64,000 nucleotides of DNA from Lachnospira hominis (ex Liu et al. 2021). Lineage in GTDB: Bacteria > Bacillota > Clostridia > Lachnospirales > Lachnospiraceae. The stretch covers positions 123,029 to 187,028 of the forward strand of contig NZ_JACOPD010000007.1 in the NCBI RefSeq assembly GCF_014287955.1. Reading direction: 5' to 3'. The notes under the pieces are model-generated. The model was not told the DNA's origin. It searched no databases and saw nothing but the letters and a program-made list of their open reading frames with translations. The position numbers and the translations under genes were made by a program. Shown piece after piece: positions 47,960 through 56,644 of the stretch. The first letter of the stretch is position 1. Each line of letters starts with the position of its first letter.

Positions 47960-47998
47960 TTTTAAACTGCTTTTCATAGGCAAAGGCCTCCTTTATAA

Positions 47999-48045
47999 AA
48001 CCCCGGTAAAAGTTGTAAAGAGTCTTTTGCCGGGGTTATTTATAT
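47999..48045 (+). terminator. Terminator of the cellobiose ABC operon
   Basis: AACCCCGGTAAAAG / CTTTTGCCGGGGTT forms a 14-bp stem with one mismatch, loop of 11, then ATTTAT. Confidence 0.85.
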
Positions 48046-48118
48046 AAAAAAATGACCGATAAAATATATATGTGCATTTGATAAAAAATATACAACATAA
48101 AGCGGAAAGGAGAGAAAT

Positions 48119-48796
48119 ATGAGAGTTACTACACAGATGTTAAATGAGACAGCAAGAAAAGCGGGACTTCCAATTAATAATTCAACATTGCTTGATTATA
48201 TTAATAATGATAGTTCAGCAGATTCGATGCTTAACAGCATAAATGGCAGCACATCAGCAGCGACACAGATGCTGAAAGCAAAAGTTTCCAAAACAGGATA
48301 TGAAAATACTGATAAATCATCAGAGGATTTGCAGAATGCTATTGATAAGCTTGCAGGTGAAAAGAGTACAGTATTTAAAGATGCAAGAGAAAGCAAAGAT
48401 ACTTCAAAGGTTACAGCAGCAGCACAGGAACTTATAGATAAATATAATTCGCTTGTTGAAGTTATGTCAAAAACGTCCTCAAGCCTTGACGAATTCTATA
48501 AGAAAGCATTAAAGGGACTTCCAAAGAGTATTAAGGAATCACTTGAAAAAGTCGGAATAACTTATAACAGTGACGGAACTCTTGAGGTTGATTCTGATAA
48601 GCTTAAAAAGGCAGACGTTGATTCACTTGAAAAAATATTTGGAAGTGATTCTGAATTTATGAAAAAGCTTTCGTTTGTTACAGACAGGATTGAGAGTAAT
48701 GCTGAAGCTAATTTACAGAGTGTGAGCAGTACATATAGTTCTACAGCAGATATTATGTCTTCATTCAACAGCTCAAAATATGATTTTCTTGGTTGA
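48119..48796 (+). CDS. FliD-like (flagellar cap/hook-associated) small protein
   Basis: 225 aa, no signal peptide. The N-terminal part has a long, Ser/Asp-rich helical stretch; the middle (KVTAAAQELIDKYNSLVEVM) and the C-terminal segment VGITYNSDGTLEVDSDKLKKA followed by LEKIFGSDSEF are the pattern of FliD C-terminal domains. It is far shorter than FliD, and no flagellar gene lies next to it. It may be a FliD paralogue or an exported capping protein. RBS GGAAAGGAG. Its own terminator follows. Confidence 0.6.
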   Translation: MRVTTQMLNETARKAGLPINNSTLLDYINNDSSADSMLNSINGSTSAATQMLKAKVSKTGYENTDKSSEDLQNAIDKLAGEKSTVFKDARESKDTSKVTAAAQELIDKYNSLVEVMSKTSSSLDEFYKKALKGLPKSIKESLEKVGITYNSDGTLEVDSDKLKKADVDSLEKIFGSDSEFMKKLSFVTDRIESNAEANLQSVSSTYSSTADIMSSFNSSKYDFLG

Positions 48797-48853
48797 TAAT
48801 TATTGAATTTACGAAACTTGTAAAGAGTATATTCTTCATAGGCAGAAGCTTAC

Positions 48854-48892
48854 AAAAGCACCGCTTCCGGATTGCCCGGAAGCGGTGCTTTT
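48854..48892. terminator. Strong bidirectional terminator before pckA
   Basis: A perfect 17-bp stem (AAAAGCACCGCTTCCGG / CCGGAAGCGGTGCTTTT) with loop ATTGC, placed between convergent genes. Confidence 0.92.
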
Positions 48893-48950
48893 AAAGTAAT
48901 CTAAAAACACATGACATATCGGCATGAAGCCATATACTCATTGTTTATAA

Positions 48951-50555
48951 TTATAACTGTGGACCTGCTGAAACAAGTGCTTTACCAGCTTCATTTCCTT
49001 CGTATTTAGCGAAGTTCTTAATGAATCTGCCAGCTAAGTCTTTAGCTTTTACTTCCCATTCAGAAGCATCAGCATATGTGTCACGAGGATCAAGAATCTC
49101 TGTTGCAACACCTGTAAGTTCTGTAGGTACTTCAAAGTTGAAGAATGGAATCTTCTTTGTAGGAGCATTGAGGATATCTCCGTTAAGGATTGCATCGATG
49201 ATACCACGAGTATCCTTGATTGAGATTCTCTTGCCTGTGCCGTTCCAACCTGTGTTAACGAGGTAAGCCTTAGCACCGCTCATCTTCATCTTCTTAACAA
49301 GTTCTTCAGCATACTTTGTTGGGTGAAGCTCAAGGAAAGCCTGACCGAAGCAAGCTGAGAATGTAGGAGTAGGTTCTGTAATACCACGCTCTGTACCAGC
49401 AAGCTTAGCTGTGAAACCTGAAAGGAAGTAGTACTGTGTCTGCTCTGGTGTAAGAACAGATACTGGAGGAAGTACGCCGAAAGCATCTGCTGAAAGGAAG
49501 ATTACATTCTTTGCAGCTGGTGCTGAAGAAATAGGACGTACAATATTCTTAATGTGGTTAATTGGATAAGATACACGAGTGTTTTCTGTAACGCTCTTAT
49601 CAGCAAAATCAATCTTACCATTAGCATCAAGTGTTACATTCTCAAGAAGAGCGTTACGCTTGATTGCATTGTAGATATCAGGTTCAGAGTCCTTATCAAG
49701 GTTGATAACCTTAGCATAGCATCCACCTTCAAAGTTGAATACACCGTTATCATCCCAGCCGTGTTCATCATCACCGATGAGGAGACGCTTAGGATCTGTA
49801 GAAAGTGTTGTCTTACCTGTACCTGAAAGACCGAAGAAGATAGCTGTGTTCTTGCCATCTAAATCTGTGTTAGCTGAGCAGTGCATTGAAGCGATACCCT
49901 TTAATGGGAGATAGTAGTTCATCATAGAGAACATACCCTTCTTCATCTCACCGCCGTACCATGTATTGATAATAACCTGTTCGCGGCTTGTAATATTGAA
50001 TGCAACGCAAGTCTCTGAGTTAAGACCTAACTCTGCATAATTTTCAACTTTTGCCTTAGAAGCGTTGTATACAACGAAATCTGGCTCAAAGTTCTTGAGT
50101 TCTTCTTCTGTTGGCTTGATGAACATATTTGTTACGAAATGTGCCTGCCAAGCAACTTCAACGATGAAACGAACTGCCATTCTTGTGTCTTTGTTAGCAC
50201 CACAGAAGGCATCAACAACGAAAAGTCTCTTGTTGCAAAGCTCTTTCTTAGCGATATCTTTAACCTTTGCCCATACATCTTCTGACATTGGGTGGTTATC
50301 GTTCTTGTACTCATCGCTTGTCCACCATACAGTGTCCTTTGAGTTTTCGTCAACTACGATATACTTATCTTTAGGAGAACGTCCTGTGTAGATACCTGTC
50401 ATAACATCAACAGCACCAAGTTCGCTTTCCTTACCAACTTCATAACCTTCGTTCTTAGAAGATGTCTCTTCCTCGAATAATAATTCATAAGAAGGGTTAT
50501 GAACTATCTCAGTTGTACCTGTGATACCATACTTGCTTAAATCGATTTCTGCCAT
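48951..50555 (-). CDS. pckA: Phosphoenolpyruvate carboxykinase (ATP)
   Basis: 534 aa. The P-loop [10 protein letters not shown] at 241-250, the metal site [33 protein letters not shown] and TGWNGTGKR are conserved. It interconverts oxaloacetate and PEP; in anaerobic gut Clostridia it often runs toward oxaloacetate. Third-position C/T and repeated GAA/AAG codons look like those of a highly expressed gene. RBS GAGG 8-12 bases before ATG. Confidence 0.97.
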   Translation of the reverse strand: MAEIDLSKYGITGTTEIVHNPSYELLFEEETSSKNEGYEVGKESELGAVDVMTGIYTGRSPKDKYIVVDENSKDTVWWTSDEYKNDNHPMSEDVWAKVKDIAKKELCNKRLFVVDAFCGANKDTRMAVRFIVEVAWQAHFVTNMFIKPTEEELKNFEPDFVVYNASKAKVENYAELGLNSETCVAFNITSREQVIINTWYGGEMKKGMFSMMNYYLPLKGIASMHCSANTDLDGKNTAIFFGLSGTGKTTLSTDPKRLLIGDDEHGWDDNGVFNFEGGCYAKVINLDKDSEPDIYNAIKRNALLENVTLDANGKIDFADKSVTENTRVSYPINHIKNIVRPISSAPAAKNVIFLSADAFGVLPPVSVLTPEQTQYYFLSGFTAKLAGTERGITEPTPTFSACFGQAFLELHPTKYAEELVKKMKMSGAKAYLVNTGWNGTGKRISIKDTRGIIDAILNGDILNAPTKKIPFFNFEVPTELTGVATEILDPRDTYADASEWEVKAKDLAGRFIKNFAKYEGNEAGKALVSAGPQL

Positions 50556-50624
50556 CTTACATTTAACCTCGTTTCTTTACTTATTGTGCGATAACCGTCT
50601 TTAAAGGCGGTTTTATCTTCTTAT

Positions 50625-50652
50625 ATTATACATAATCGACCTGTAAAATCAA
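50625..50652 (-). promoter_or_regulatory. Probable promoter of pckA
   Basis: Reverse strand TTGATT (50652-50647), 16-bp spacer, then TATAAT (50630-50625), 70 bp before the pckA start. Confidence 0.65.
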
Positions 50653-50664
50653 CACAATTTGTGT
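50652..50664. promoter_or_regulatory. Palindrome abutting the pckA -35, candidate operator
   Basis: ACACAATTTGTGT is a perfect 13-base palindrome sharing one base with the -35. The position suits an activator or repressor site. The cognate regulator is not known. Confidence 0.45.
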
Positions 50665-50915
50665 AATTTTTGACGAAAATGATAAAAATTTAACAACTTT
50701 TTTATATTTTATATATCTTAATAAACATCGCAGTAATTACCCTGTTAAGCTATTGTAAAATAGAGGATGAAATATTAAAATAAATAGCATGGATTTTATT
50801 ACATGATTTTGAGACGCAGCTGCATGCATTTATGGTAACGCAGCTTATTGATATTAAGAAAATTGATGATTAATCAGTTTTGCTAGAAAATAAATATGTG
50901 AAAGGAATGTCGGGT

Positions 50916-52088
50916 ATGAAAAACAGAAAATTTTTTGATGAGATTACAGACAGAACAGGTACCCATTCAATAAAGTGGGACAGGGTTAAAGAAGGTGGTC
51001 TTGCCATGTGGATTGCGGATATGGATTTTCGTACACCGCAGGCGGTAACTGATTCGATAATCAAAAGAGCAGAAAATGGGATTTTTGGATATACTGACAT
51101 ACCGGACGAGTGGTATTGTGCATATCAGAAATGGTGGAAAGACAGATATAATTTTTCTATTAATAAGGAATGGCTTATATTTACAACCGGCGTAATCCCG
51201 GCTATATCAAGCATTATCCGCAAAATGACTACACCGGCAGAAAATGTTGTTGTTATGACACCTGTTTATAATATGTTTTTTGATTCGATATTGGATAATG
51301 GAAGAAATGTGCTTGAAAGCAGGCTCGTATATAATGATGGAAAATACAGCATAGATTTTGCGGATTTGGAAGAAAAACTCGCAAATCCACAGACATCTAT
51401 GATGATATTATGTAATCCGCATAATCCTACAGGAAATATATGGGATAGAGATATTTTAGATAAAATAGGAAAACTTTGCAAAAAATATCATGTGCTCGTT
51501 GTGTCTGATGAGATTCATTGTGATATAACAAAACCAGGTATCAGCTATATCCCGTTTGCATCTGTATCAGATGTGTGCAGAGATAATTGTATTACATGTG
51601 TTGCACCGACAAAGACATTTAATATTGCCGGAATCCAGACAGCGGCAGTTATCGTGGCTGATGAAAATATCAGACATCGTGTTATCACAGGACTTGAGAC
51701 AGACCATTTGGCAGAGACTAATGTTTTTGCGGCTGATGCGGCGGCTGCGGCATATAGTGAAGGTGGAGAGTGGCTTGACGACCTTAGAGAATATCTGTGG
51801 GAAAACAGGCAGTTTGCAGAAAAATTTATAAAAGAAAGAATTCCGCAGATAAAGCCCGTGGAGTCAGATGCTACATATCTTATGTGGCTTGATTGCACAG
51901 ATATTGCAAGTGATTCTGATGAATTAAAAGACTTTATATGTGAACGCAGCGGGCTGTATGTAAGCAGCGGCTCTGCTTACAGAAGCAACGGTGGATTTTT
52001 AAGATTTAATATTGCATGTCCACAAAAAATGCTTGAAGATGGACTTAAACGCCTTGAAAAATCTGTTAAGGAATGGAAATGTTCATGA
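50916..52088 (+). CDS. MalY/PatB-type PLP-dependent cystathionine beta-lyase / aminotransferase
   Basis: 390 aa from ATG 50916 (AAAGGA 9 bases upstream). FDEITDRTGTHSIKWD, GGLAMWIADMDFRTP and VAPTKTFNIAGIQTAA with the PLP lysine are typical of PatB. It cleaves C-S bonds of cystathionine-like substrates. Its stop overlaps the start region of the next PLP enzyme, so the pair is an operon. Confidence 0.9.
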   Translation: MKNRKFFDEITDRTGTHSIKWDRVKEGGLAMWIADMDFRTPQAVTDSIIKRAENGIFGYTDIPDEWYCAYQKWWKDRYNFSINKEWLIFTTGVIPAISSIIRKMTTPAENVVVMTPVYNMFFDSILDNGRNVLESRLVYNDGKYSIDFADLEEKLANPQTSMMILCNPHNPTGNIWDRDILDKIGKLCKKYHVLVVSDEIHCDITKPGISYIPFASVSDVCRDNCITCVAPTKTFNIAGIQTAAVIVADENIRHRVITGLETDHLAETNVFAADAAAAAYSEGGEWLDDLREYLWENRQFAEKFIKERIPQIKPVESDATYLMWLDCTDIASDSDELKDFICERSGLYVSSGSAYRSNGGFLRFNIACPQKMLEDGLKRLEKSVKEWKCS

Positions 52089-53122
52089 AAAACATACATG
52101 GCGGAGATATTTATAAATATGAAAATGTGACAGATTTTTCAGCTAATATTAATCCTATGGGAATTCCGGAAAGCGTGCGTGAAGCGGTTGTTAATTCGCT
52201 TGAAATGTGTGAAAATTATCCGCAGATGTTTTGCGATGATTTAAGAGAAAAGATTGGCAGAAGATATGGAGTTGACAGTAGTTTCATTATATGCGGAAAC
52301 GGAGCTTCTGATGTGCTGTACAGATATGTATTTGCCATAAAACCGAAAAATGCGGTTGTTGCAGCTCCATGTTTTGCAGAATATGAAGCCGCACTTGAAT
52401 GTGTCGGGGCAAAAGTTGAATATTATCAGATAAATCACAACACATTTGAAATAGAAGATGATTTTATGGAAATGTTTGAGTATAAACCTGATATGATTTT
52501 TTTATGTAATCCTAATAATCCTACAGGGATACTTATAAATGACCGTTTGCTTGAAAGAATTATAAAGGAATGTGACAGGAACGGAGTACGTATTTTTTTG
52601 GATGAATGTTTTCTTGATTTTACAGGGAAGGAAGATGAACTTTCATACGTTAAAAGTATATTAAGATACAGAGGTTTGTTTGTTCTGAAGGCATTTACCA
52701 AAATGTATGCAATACCGGGCATCAGGCTTGGATATGGCATTACATATGATAAAGAGCTTATTGGCAAAATGTATGATGCCGGACAGCCGTGGAATGTTTC
52801 TGTTCTGGCACAAAATGCAGGAATAGCTGCTCTTGATGAGGATAAATTTGCTGCAGACACAGTAAGTTTAATAAGTAAAGAGAGAGAATTTATCTGTACT
52901 AATTTTCAAAGAATGAATATTAAGTACTGGGAGAGTGACGCAAATTATATATTTTTTATGCACAAAAAAGGTCTGAAAGAAGAACTTTTAAACAGAGGAA
53001 TACTTATAAGAGACTGCAGCAATTATAAGAATCTCACAGACGGGTATTACAGAATTGCCATAAAATCACATAAAGATAATGTAAAATTGATAGACGCTTT
53101 AGCTGATATTGATATTAATTAG
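52079..53122 (+). CDS. Class I/II aminotransferase, CobD/HisC-like
   Basis: 347 aa from ATG 52079 (AAGGA 6 bases before); ATG 52085, in an ATGA overlap with the upstream stop, is a close alternative. GGDIYKYENVTDFSANINPMGIP at the N terminus is the hallmark of CobD-type threonine-phosphate decarboxylases; YPQMFCDDLREKI, CNPNNPTG, FLDECFLDFTG and KAFTKMYAIPGIRLGYG give the PLP fold. No cobalamin genes are adjacent, so it could equally be a histidinol-phosphate-type or other aminotransferase. Confidence 0.82.
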   Translation: MFMKNIHGGDIYKYENVTDFSANINPMGIPESVREAVVNSLEMCENYPQMFCDDLREKIGRRYGVDSSFIICGNGASDVLYRYVFAIKPKNAVVAAPCFAEYEAALECVGAKVEYYQINHNTFEIEDDFMEMFEYKPDMIFLCNPNNPTGILINDRLLERIIKECDRNGVRIFLDECFLDFTGKEDELSYVKSILRYRGLFVLKAFTKMYAIPGIRLGYGITYDKELIGKMYDAGQPWNVSVLAQNAGIAALDEDKFAADTVSLISKEREFICTNFQRMNIKYWESDANYIFFMHKKGLKEELLNRGILIRDCSNYKNLTDGYYRIAIKSHKDNVKLIDALADIDIN

Positions 53123-53512
53123 GAGAATTTATGCTGGCTGGTGCTCTGTCACCTAAAGCGTTTTTTGTTATTTTGAAAAAATATCTTTCATTTTGAGAGG
53201 TTACAATGAACCTGTACTTGCATGTACATACTCAAATGCACTTGTTCCTGCCAATTTAATGAGTTTGTTTGTGTGAATTTTAATCTATTGGACATTTTTT
53301 TTGCGTTGTGGGTAGATTTGTCATGGCGGATAATTTTGCTGAGACGATAAATAAAGCGATGGAGATTGAGCGGAAGTATCAGGGGATTGTGTGGTGAGAG
53401 GTGTGAAAATGTGTGAGGGGTATGGCGGTTGTTATGCTCTCTGTTTTATTGTTGCAATGTAAAGGAAAAAGTAGTATAATTGGAAAAATAAATTTATATG
53501 AGAGGTATACCT
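53123..53512. other. 390-bp spacer at the start of the accessory region
   Basis: No convincing gene. A 24-codon ORF at 53323-53397 (MADNFAETINKAMEIERKYQ...) has no good RBS and looks like a fragment. Bases 53291-53313 are a copy of the 23-bp sequence that closes the terminator after the methyltransferase gene. Confidence 0.6.
53291..53313 (+). repeat. 23-bp direct repeat, copy 1 (half-terminator)
   Basis: GACA, eight T, then GCGTTGTGGGT; identical to 54386-54408. Here the left arm of the hairpin is missing. Confidence 0.85.
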
Positions 53513-54265
53513 ATGAGAAATGATGCAATTGCATATAATGAAAAATATTGGAATAATCATGCGGATTTATGGTTTGGGACAACTGCTCTTCCGCAGTATG
53601 GTGTGAAATTTCCAACGGAAGATGAGTTAAAGCTATTTGGAAATGTAACCGGTAAGAAGATGTTGGAAATCTGTTGCGGTAGCGGTCATTCCTTAAAATA
53701 TCATGCAGAAAGAAACGCCGGTGAGTTATGGGGAATTGATATTTCTCAGAATCAACTTGATAATGCCCAAAAGTATCTTGATGAATGTGGATATGCAGCA
53801 AATCTCATATGTAGTTCTATGGAAGAAATGAATCTCCCTCAATGTTATTTTGATTATGTGTACTCTATATATGGTATTGGCTGGACTACCGATTTGCAAG
53901 GGACTTTTAATAAAATTGCTTCCTGTTTAAAAAAAGATGGGATATTTATTTTTAGCTGGAATCACACGTTATATCATTGCGTTGCCTTTTGTCGAGAGAA
54001 TGGAAAGAATATGTTGGACGATGGCAAAATGGTATTTGAATCAAGTTACTTTGATGAATCTTATTATAAAATGCCTGTGCATGATAGTGAAGTTATTTTG
54101 TGTAATCGTATGATTTCAACATATGTTAATGCTCTTGCAAAAGCGGGCTTTGTAATTGAGCAAATGATTGAGCAAAATGTTAGTGATATGAATGACACAA
54201 GTGATAAGGCAAAAAAGGCAGAGATGATACCTATTTCGGTGTGCTTTAAGGCTAGAAAGTTATAA
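53513..54265 (+). CDS. Class I SAM-dependent methyltransferase
   Basis: 250 aa from ATG 53513 (GAGAGG upstream). MLEICCGSGHSLKYHAE is motif I (~44-60), GIDISQNQLDNAQKYL motif II, YVYSIYGIGWTTDL motif IV, and LKKDGIFIFSWNH a further motif. Probably a small-molecule methyltransferase; the substrate is not clear. It is a single-gene unit with its own terminator, bounded by the 23-bp repeat on both sides. Confidence 0.88.
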   Translation: MRNDAIAYNEKYWNNHADLWFGTTALPQYGVKFPTEDELKLFGNVTGKKMLEICCGSGHSLKYHAERNAGELWGIDISQNQLDNAQKYLDECGYAANLICSSMEEMNLPQCYFDYVYSIYGIGWTTDLQGTFNKIASCLKKDGIFIFSWNHTLYHCVAFCRENGKNMLDDGKMVFESSYFDESYYKMPVHDSEVILCNRMISTYVNALAKAGFVIEQMIEQNVSDMNDTSDKAKKAEMIPISVCFKARKL

Positions 54266-54359
54266 AAATTACTCTTATTAATGTTCAATTTGTTTGTTTG
54301 AATTACGAAATTCCCAATTTTATAGCGAGAATGAAAGTGTGTAAAGATTTAAAGTTAGT

Positions 54360-54397
54360 AAAAAAAATGTCGAATCGCAGGATTCGACATTTTTTTT
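54360..54397 (+). terminator. Perfect terminator after the methyltransferase gene
   Basis: A 17-bp stem with a GCAG loop (A8TGTCGAATC / GATTCGACAT8) and a T run. It can work in both directions. Confidence 0.92.
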
Positions 54398-54408
54398 GCG
54401 TTGTGGGT
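54386..54408 (+). repeat. 23-bp direct repeat, copy 2 (right arm of terminator)
   Basis: Identical to 53291-53313; includes the end of the hairpin and the bases GCGTTGTGGGT beyond it. The two copies are 1,095 bp apart and enclose the methyltransferase. Confidence 0.85.
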
Positions 54409-54499
54409 GGTATATATAGGTAAAGGAATTTTATGGGAAAGGAGGGAAAATGTGGGGGATGAGTATAAATGTATGTAAAGTTATTAAGGAGAAGAGCGT

Positions 54500-55861
54500 A
54501 TGAAAGAGATAAAGACGAAAGAAGATGTATTTAAAGCAATTTGTAATGCGTCAAGGTTGGGAAATTTAGGTTTTTTTGTTGGCTCGGGTTTTACAAAAGC
54601 AATACTGGAAAATAATACCTATTATGAAGCGTATACATGGGCTGAATTATTAAAAATATGTTGCGAAGAGATGAAAATTAATGAAAATATATTAAAAAAT
54701 AAAAATTCTTATCCTGAAATTGCAACAAAAATATGTAAGGAATATAGTATTGAAAATAATATTACATATCAAGAAGCTGTTAGAAAAATGAAGTGCATAA
54801 TTAGTGAAAAAACAAATGTTTATCCAGAAGAGAGTGTCAAAGAGGATTATGAAAAATACTTCAGAAATATTCCAGCATCCTGGATTACCACTACTAACTA
54901 TGATACAGTTTTAGAAAATATTTTGGGCGGTGATTGTATATCTATTTCACCAGATGGTTGTTTTACCAAAATTTCAAATATGATTCCTATTTATCACATT
55001 CATGGAGTATGTAATATACCGGATAGTATTGTTATAACAAACGAAGATTATGCATATATGTTTAGACCTAATGATTACAGACAGGCACGATTACCATTTT
55101 TGATGAAAGAGTCACTTGTTATTATGATTGGATATGCATTGGGAGATTTGAATGTTATTACAGCAGTCGATTGGGCTAATAATGTTTATACAAATACAAG
55201 TGGAGAATACGACTTCCCTATTGTTCAGCTGCTTTATACAGATAATCCTAAACAAGATCCATATGTTGAACAGAATGGGATTGTAATTTTTGAGGTTTCT
55301 GATATTAGCAAATTCTTTCTGGAACTTTATGAGTTTTCAAAAGACTATAATGTAGAATATGAAAATTATATTTCGTTGGTTAATTCAAATGTAATGTATT
55401 TTAATCAATATCAGGATGAAAATGTAATAAATAATTTTATTGGAAATGTAGACGGTGTCAGGGATAATAAAATTAATTTTATTGCAGAACTTCCGCAAGA
55501 ATTTGGATATGTATATAATTATTTTTTTACATTTATACATTCTGCAATGCTTGCACTTGATGAAATGGCTAAACCTAATGGAGCGTTTTATGCATATGAT
55601 TGGAAGTTAGAGTTAATAATTGATATTTTAAAAAATGTACCAATAAAAAATATGCCAAATTCATTTTTTGGAATGCTTGCAAATTCATTAAATGATGTAG
55701 CTGCTTTTATAGGCTATAGAATTGGTGAGAGTTTTGCAGCAGGACAGAGGTGGGATAATGAAAAGAGCAATTTGTCTGAGGAGGTTATAGATGCTTTATG
55801 GCTTTTTGCTAAGTCAAGCCGGCATTTATATAATTTAAAAAGTTTGCTTAAAAATATATAA
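54500..55861 (+). CDS. SIR2-domain protein, candidate NADase of a defence system
   Basis: 453 aa. The N-terminal ~290 residues have the SIR2-like NAD fold used in phage defence: GFFVGSGFTKA at 24-34, TTTNYDTVLE with Asn133, YHIHG with His168, and MIGYALGDLN at 209-218. The zinc fingers of deacetylase sirtuins are absent. The last ~160 residues are helical and match nothing I know. Defence SIR2 proteins (ThsA, DSR, SIR2-HerA) drain NAD+ after infection; this gene has no visible partner such as HerA or a TIR synthase beside it. Good RBS (AAGGAGAAG). Base composition is more AT-rich than the chromosome to its left. Confidence 0.82.
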   Translation: MKEIKTKEDVFKAICNASRLGNLGFFVGSGFTKAILENNTYYEAYTWAELLKICCEEMKINENILKNKNSYPEIATKICKEYSIENNITYQEAVRKMKCIISEKTNVYPEESVKEDYEKYFRNIPASWITTTNYDTVLENILGGDCISISPDGCFTKISNMIPIYHIHGVCNIPDSIVITNEDYAYMFRPNDYRQARLPFLMKESLVIMIGYALGDLNVITAVDWANNVYTNTSGEYDFPIVQLLYTDNPKQDPYVEQNGIVIFEVSDISKFFLELYEFSKDYNVEYENYISLVNSNVMYFNQYQDENVINNFIGNVDGVRDNKINFIAELPQEFGYVYNYFFTFIHSAMLALDEMAKPNGAFYAYDWKLELIIDILKNVPIKNMPNSFFGMLANSLNDVAAFIGYRIGESFAAGQRWDNEKSNLSEEVIDALWLFAKSSRHLYNLKSLLKNI

Positions 55862-55904
55862 GAAACATAATTAGAAAAGTTTGCTTTAAACCACCGGTTC
55901 AATG

Positions 55905-55941
55905 ACATATTACATATCATAATATAAAATATGTAATGTGT
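55905..55941. repeat. AT-rich inverted repeat before the 106-aa gene
   Basis: ACATATTACATAT and ATATGTAATGTGT pair at 12 of 13 positions across an 11-base loop, 22 bp before the next start. It may be a weak terminator or an operator. Confidence 0.5.
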
Positions 55942-55962
55942 TAAAGAAATGGAGGTTTGGAA

Positions 55963-56283
55963 ATGGGATACAGCAATTATATTCCGCTGAAAAATTTTTC
56001 ATTAAAATATAAATATTTTTGTTATTTTGATACAAGAGACTATGTAGCAGATAATTTATTTGCAAAAAACAATGTGAGTGTCAAGTATGAAAAAGAGGCA
56101 TGTAGGTCGGATTCAGATTTTATCATTGTTTTTTGCAAAGTGAAAAAATATGAAGTTGGAAGTTTCCTGAATTCATTATTTGAACTTAATAATAAAATGC
56201 TGTTGCTTGGGTACAGTGAGTATCAGAATTTTTGCAAGAATATATATGAAACAATTATGGAAAATTTAGCCGTGGGATGTTAA
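55963..56283 (+). CDS. Small protein of unknown function
   Basis: 106 aa from ATG 55963 with GGAGG 7 bases upstream. No membrane segment, rich in Tyr/Phe/Lys; four Cys residues spread over the sequence. No family recognised. It lies 101 bp after the SIR2 gene on the same strand with a hairpin between, so partnership with SIR2 is possible but unproven. Confidence 0.6.
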   Translation: MGYSNYIPLKNFSLKYKYFCYFDTRDYVADNLFAKNNVSVKYEKEACRSDSDFIIVFCKVKKYEVGSFLNSLFELNNKMLLLGYSEYQNFCKNIYETIMENLAVGC

Positions 56284-56321
56284 AATTAAAATAGTTCGGG
56301 ATAGATTAAGGAGGAACAGAA

Positions 56322-56630
56322 ATGCAGCCTGTTTATTTATCTATTCAACAAAAAGCAACTGGTGAAAGAATCAGGGAATTGTTAAAGAAAAATGGATATA
56401 CCGTGAAAGATATTCAGAAATTTATGGGATTTGAAAATCCTCAAGCCATATATAAATGAATTTCAGGGCGGTCACTTCCAAGTATAGATAATTTTCTTAT
56501 TCTAAGCAAAGTGTTACATACCAGTATTGAAGATATCCTCGTCGTTGACGGGGATATTTTTGCGTTAAAATTAAATTTATGGAAAATAACAATTGTGCAT
56601 AAATTTGAAAAATATATTAATGATAATTAG
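56322..56630 (+). pseudogene. XRE-like helix-turn-helix regulator broken by an in-frame TGA
   Basis: A frame from ATG 56322 (RBS GGAGG) reads 45 codons of an HTH (GERIRELLKKNGYTVKDIQKFM...NPQAIYK), meets TGA at 56457-56459, and then continues in the same frame for 56 codons (ISGRSLPSIDNFLILSKVL...). The intact relative at 57283 has Trp at the equivalent place (SIYRWMNG), so TGG to TGA is the likely lesion. Confidence 0.85.
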
Positions 56631-56644
56631 ATTGGAGGTGTAAA

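Larger units (their letters stand above)
50556..50915. other. 360-bp divergent intergenic region upstream of pckA
   Basis: It contains the pckA promoter, a palindrome and a small leader hairpin (AACCGTC / GGCGGTT, about 50593-50612). The part nearer the lyase gene (50665-50915) is AT-rich with no strong promoter that I can name. Confidence 0.6.

Noticed and set aside
50593..50615. Terminator or riboswitch upstream of pckA
   Set aside because: The stem is only about 7 bp and no rightward gene precedes it; no riboswitch-like conserved core is visible. Reported only as a leader hairpin.
56457..56459. Selenocysteine readthrough of the TGA in the HTH gene
   Set aside because: The relative at 57283 has Trp there, no selenocysteine insertion hairpin is evident, and an HTH protein needs none. 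A nonsense mutation is simpler.
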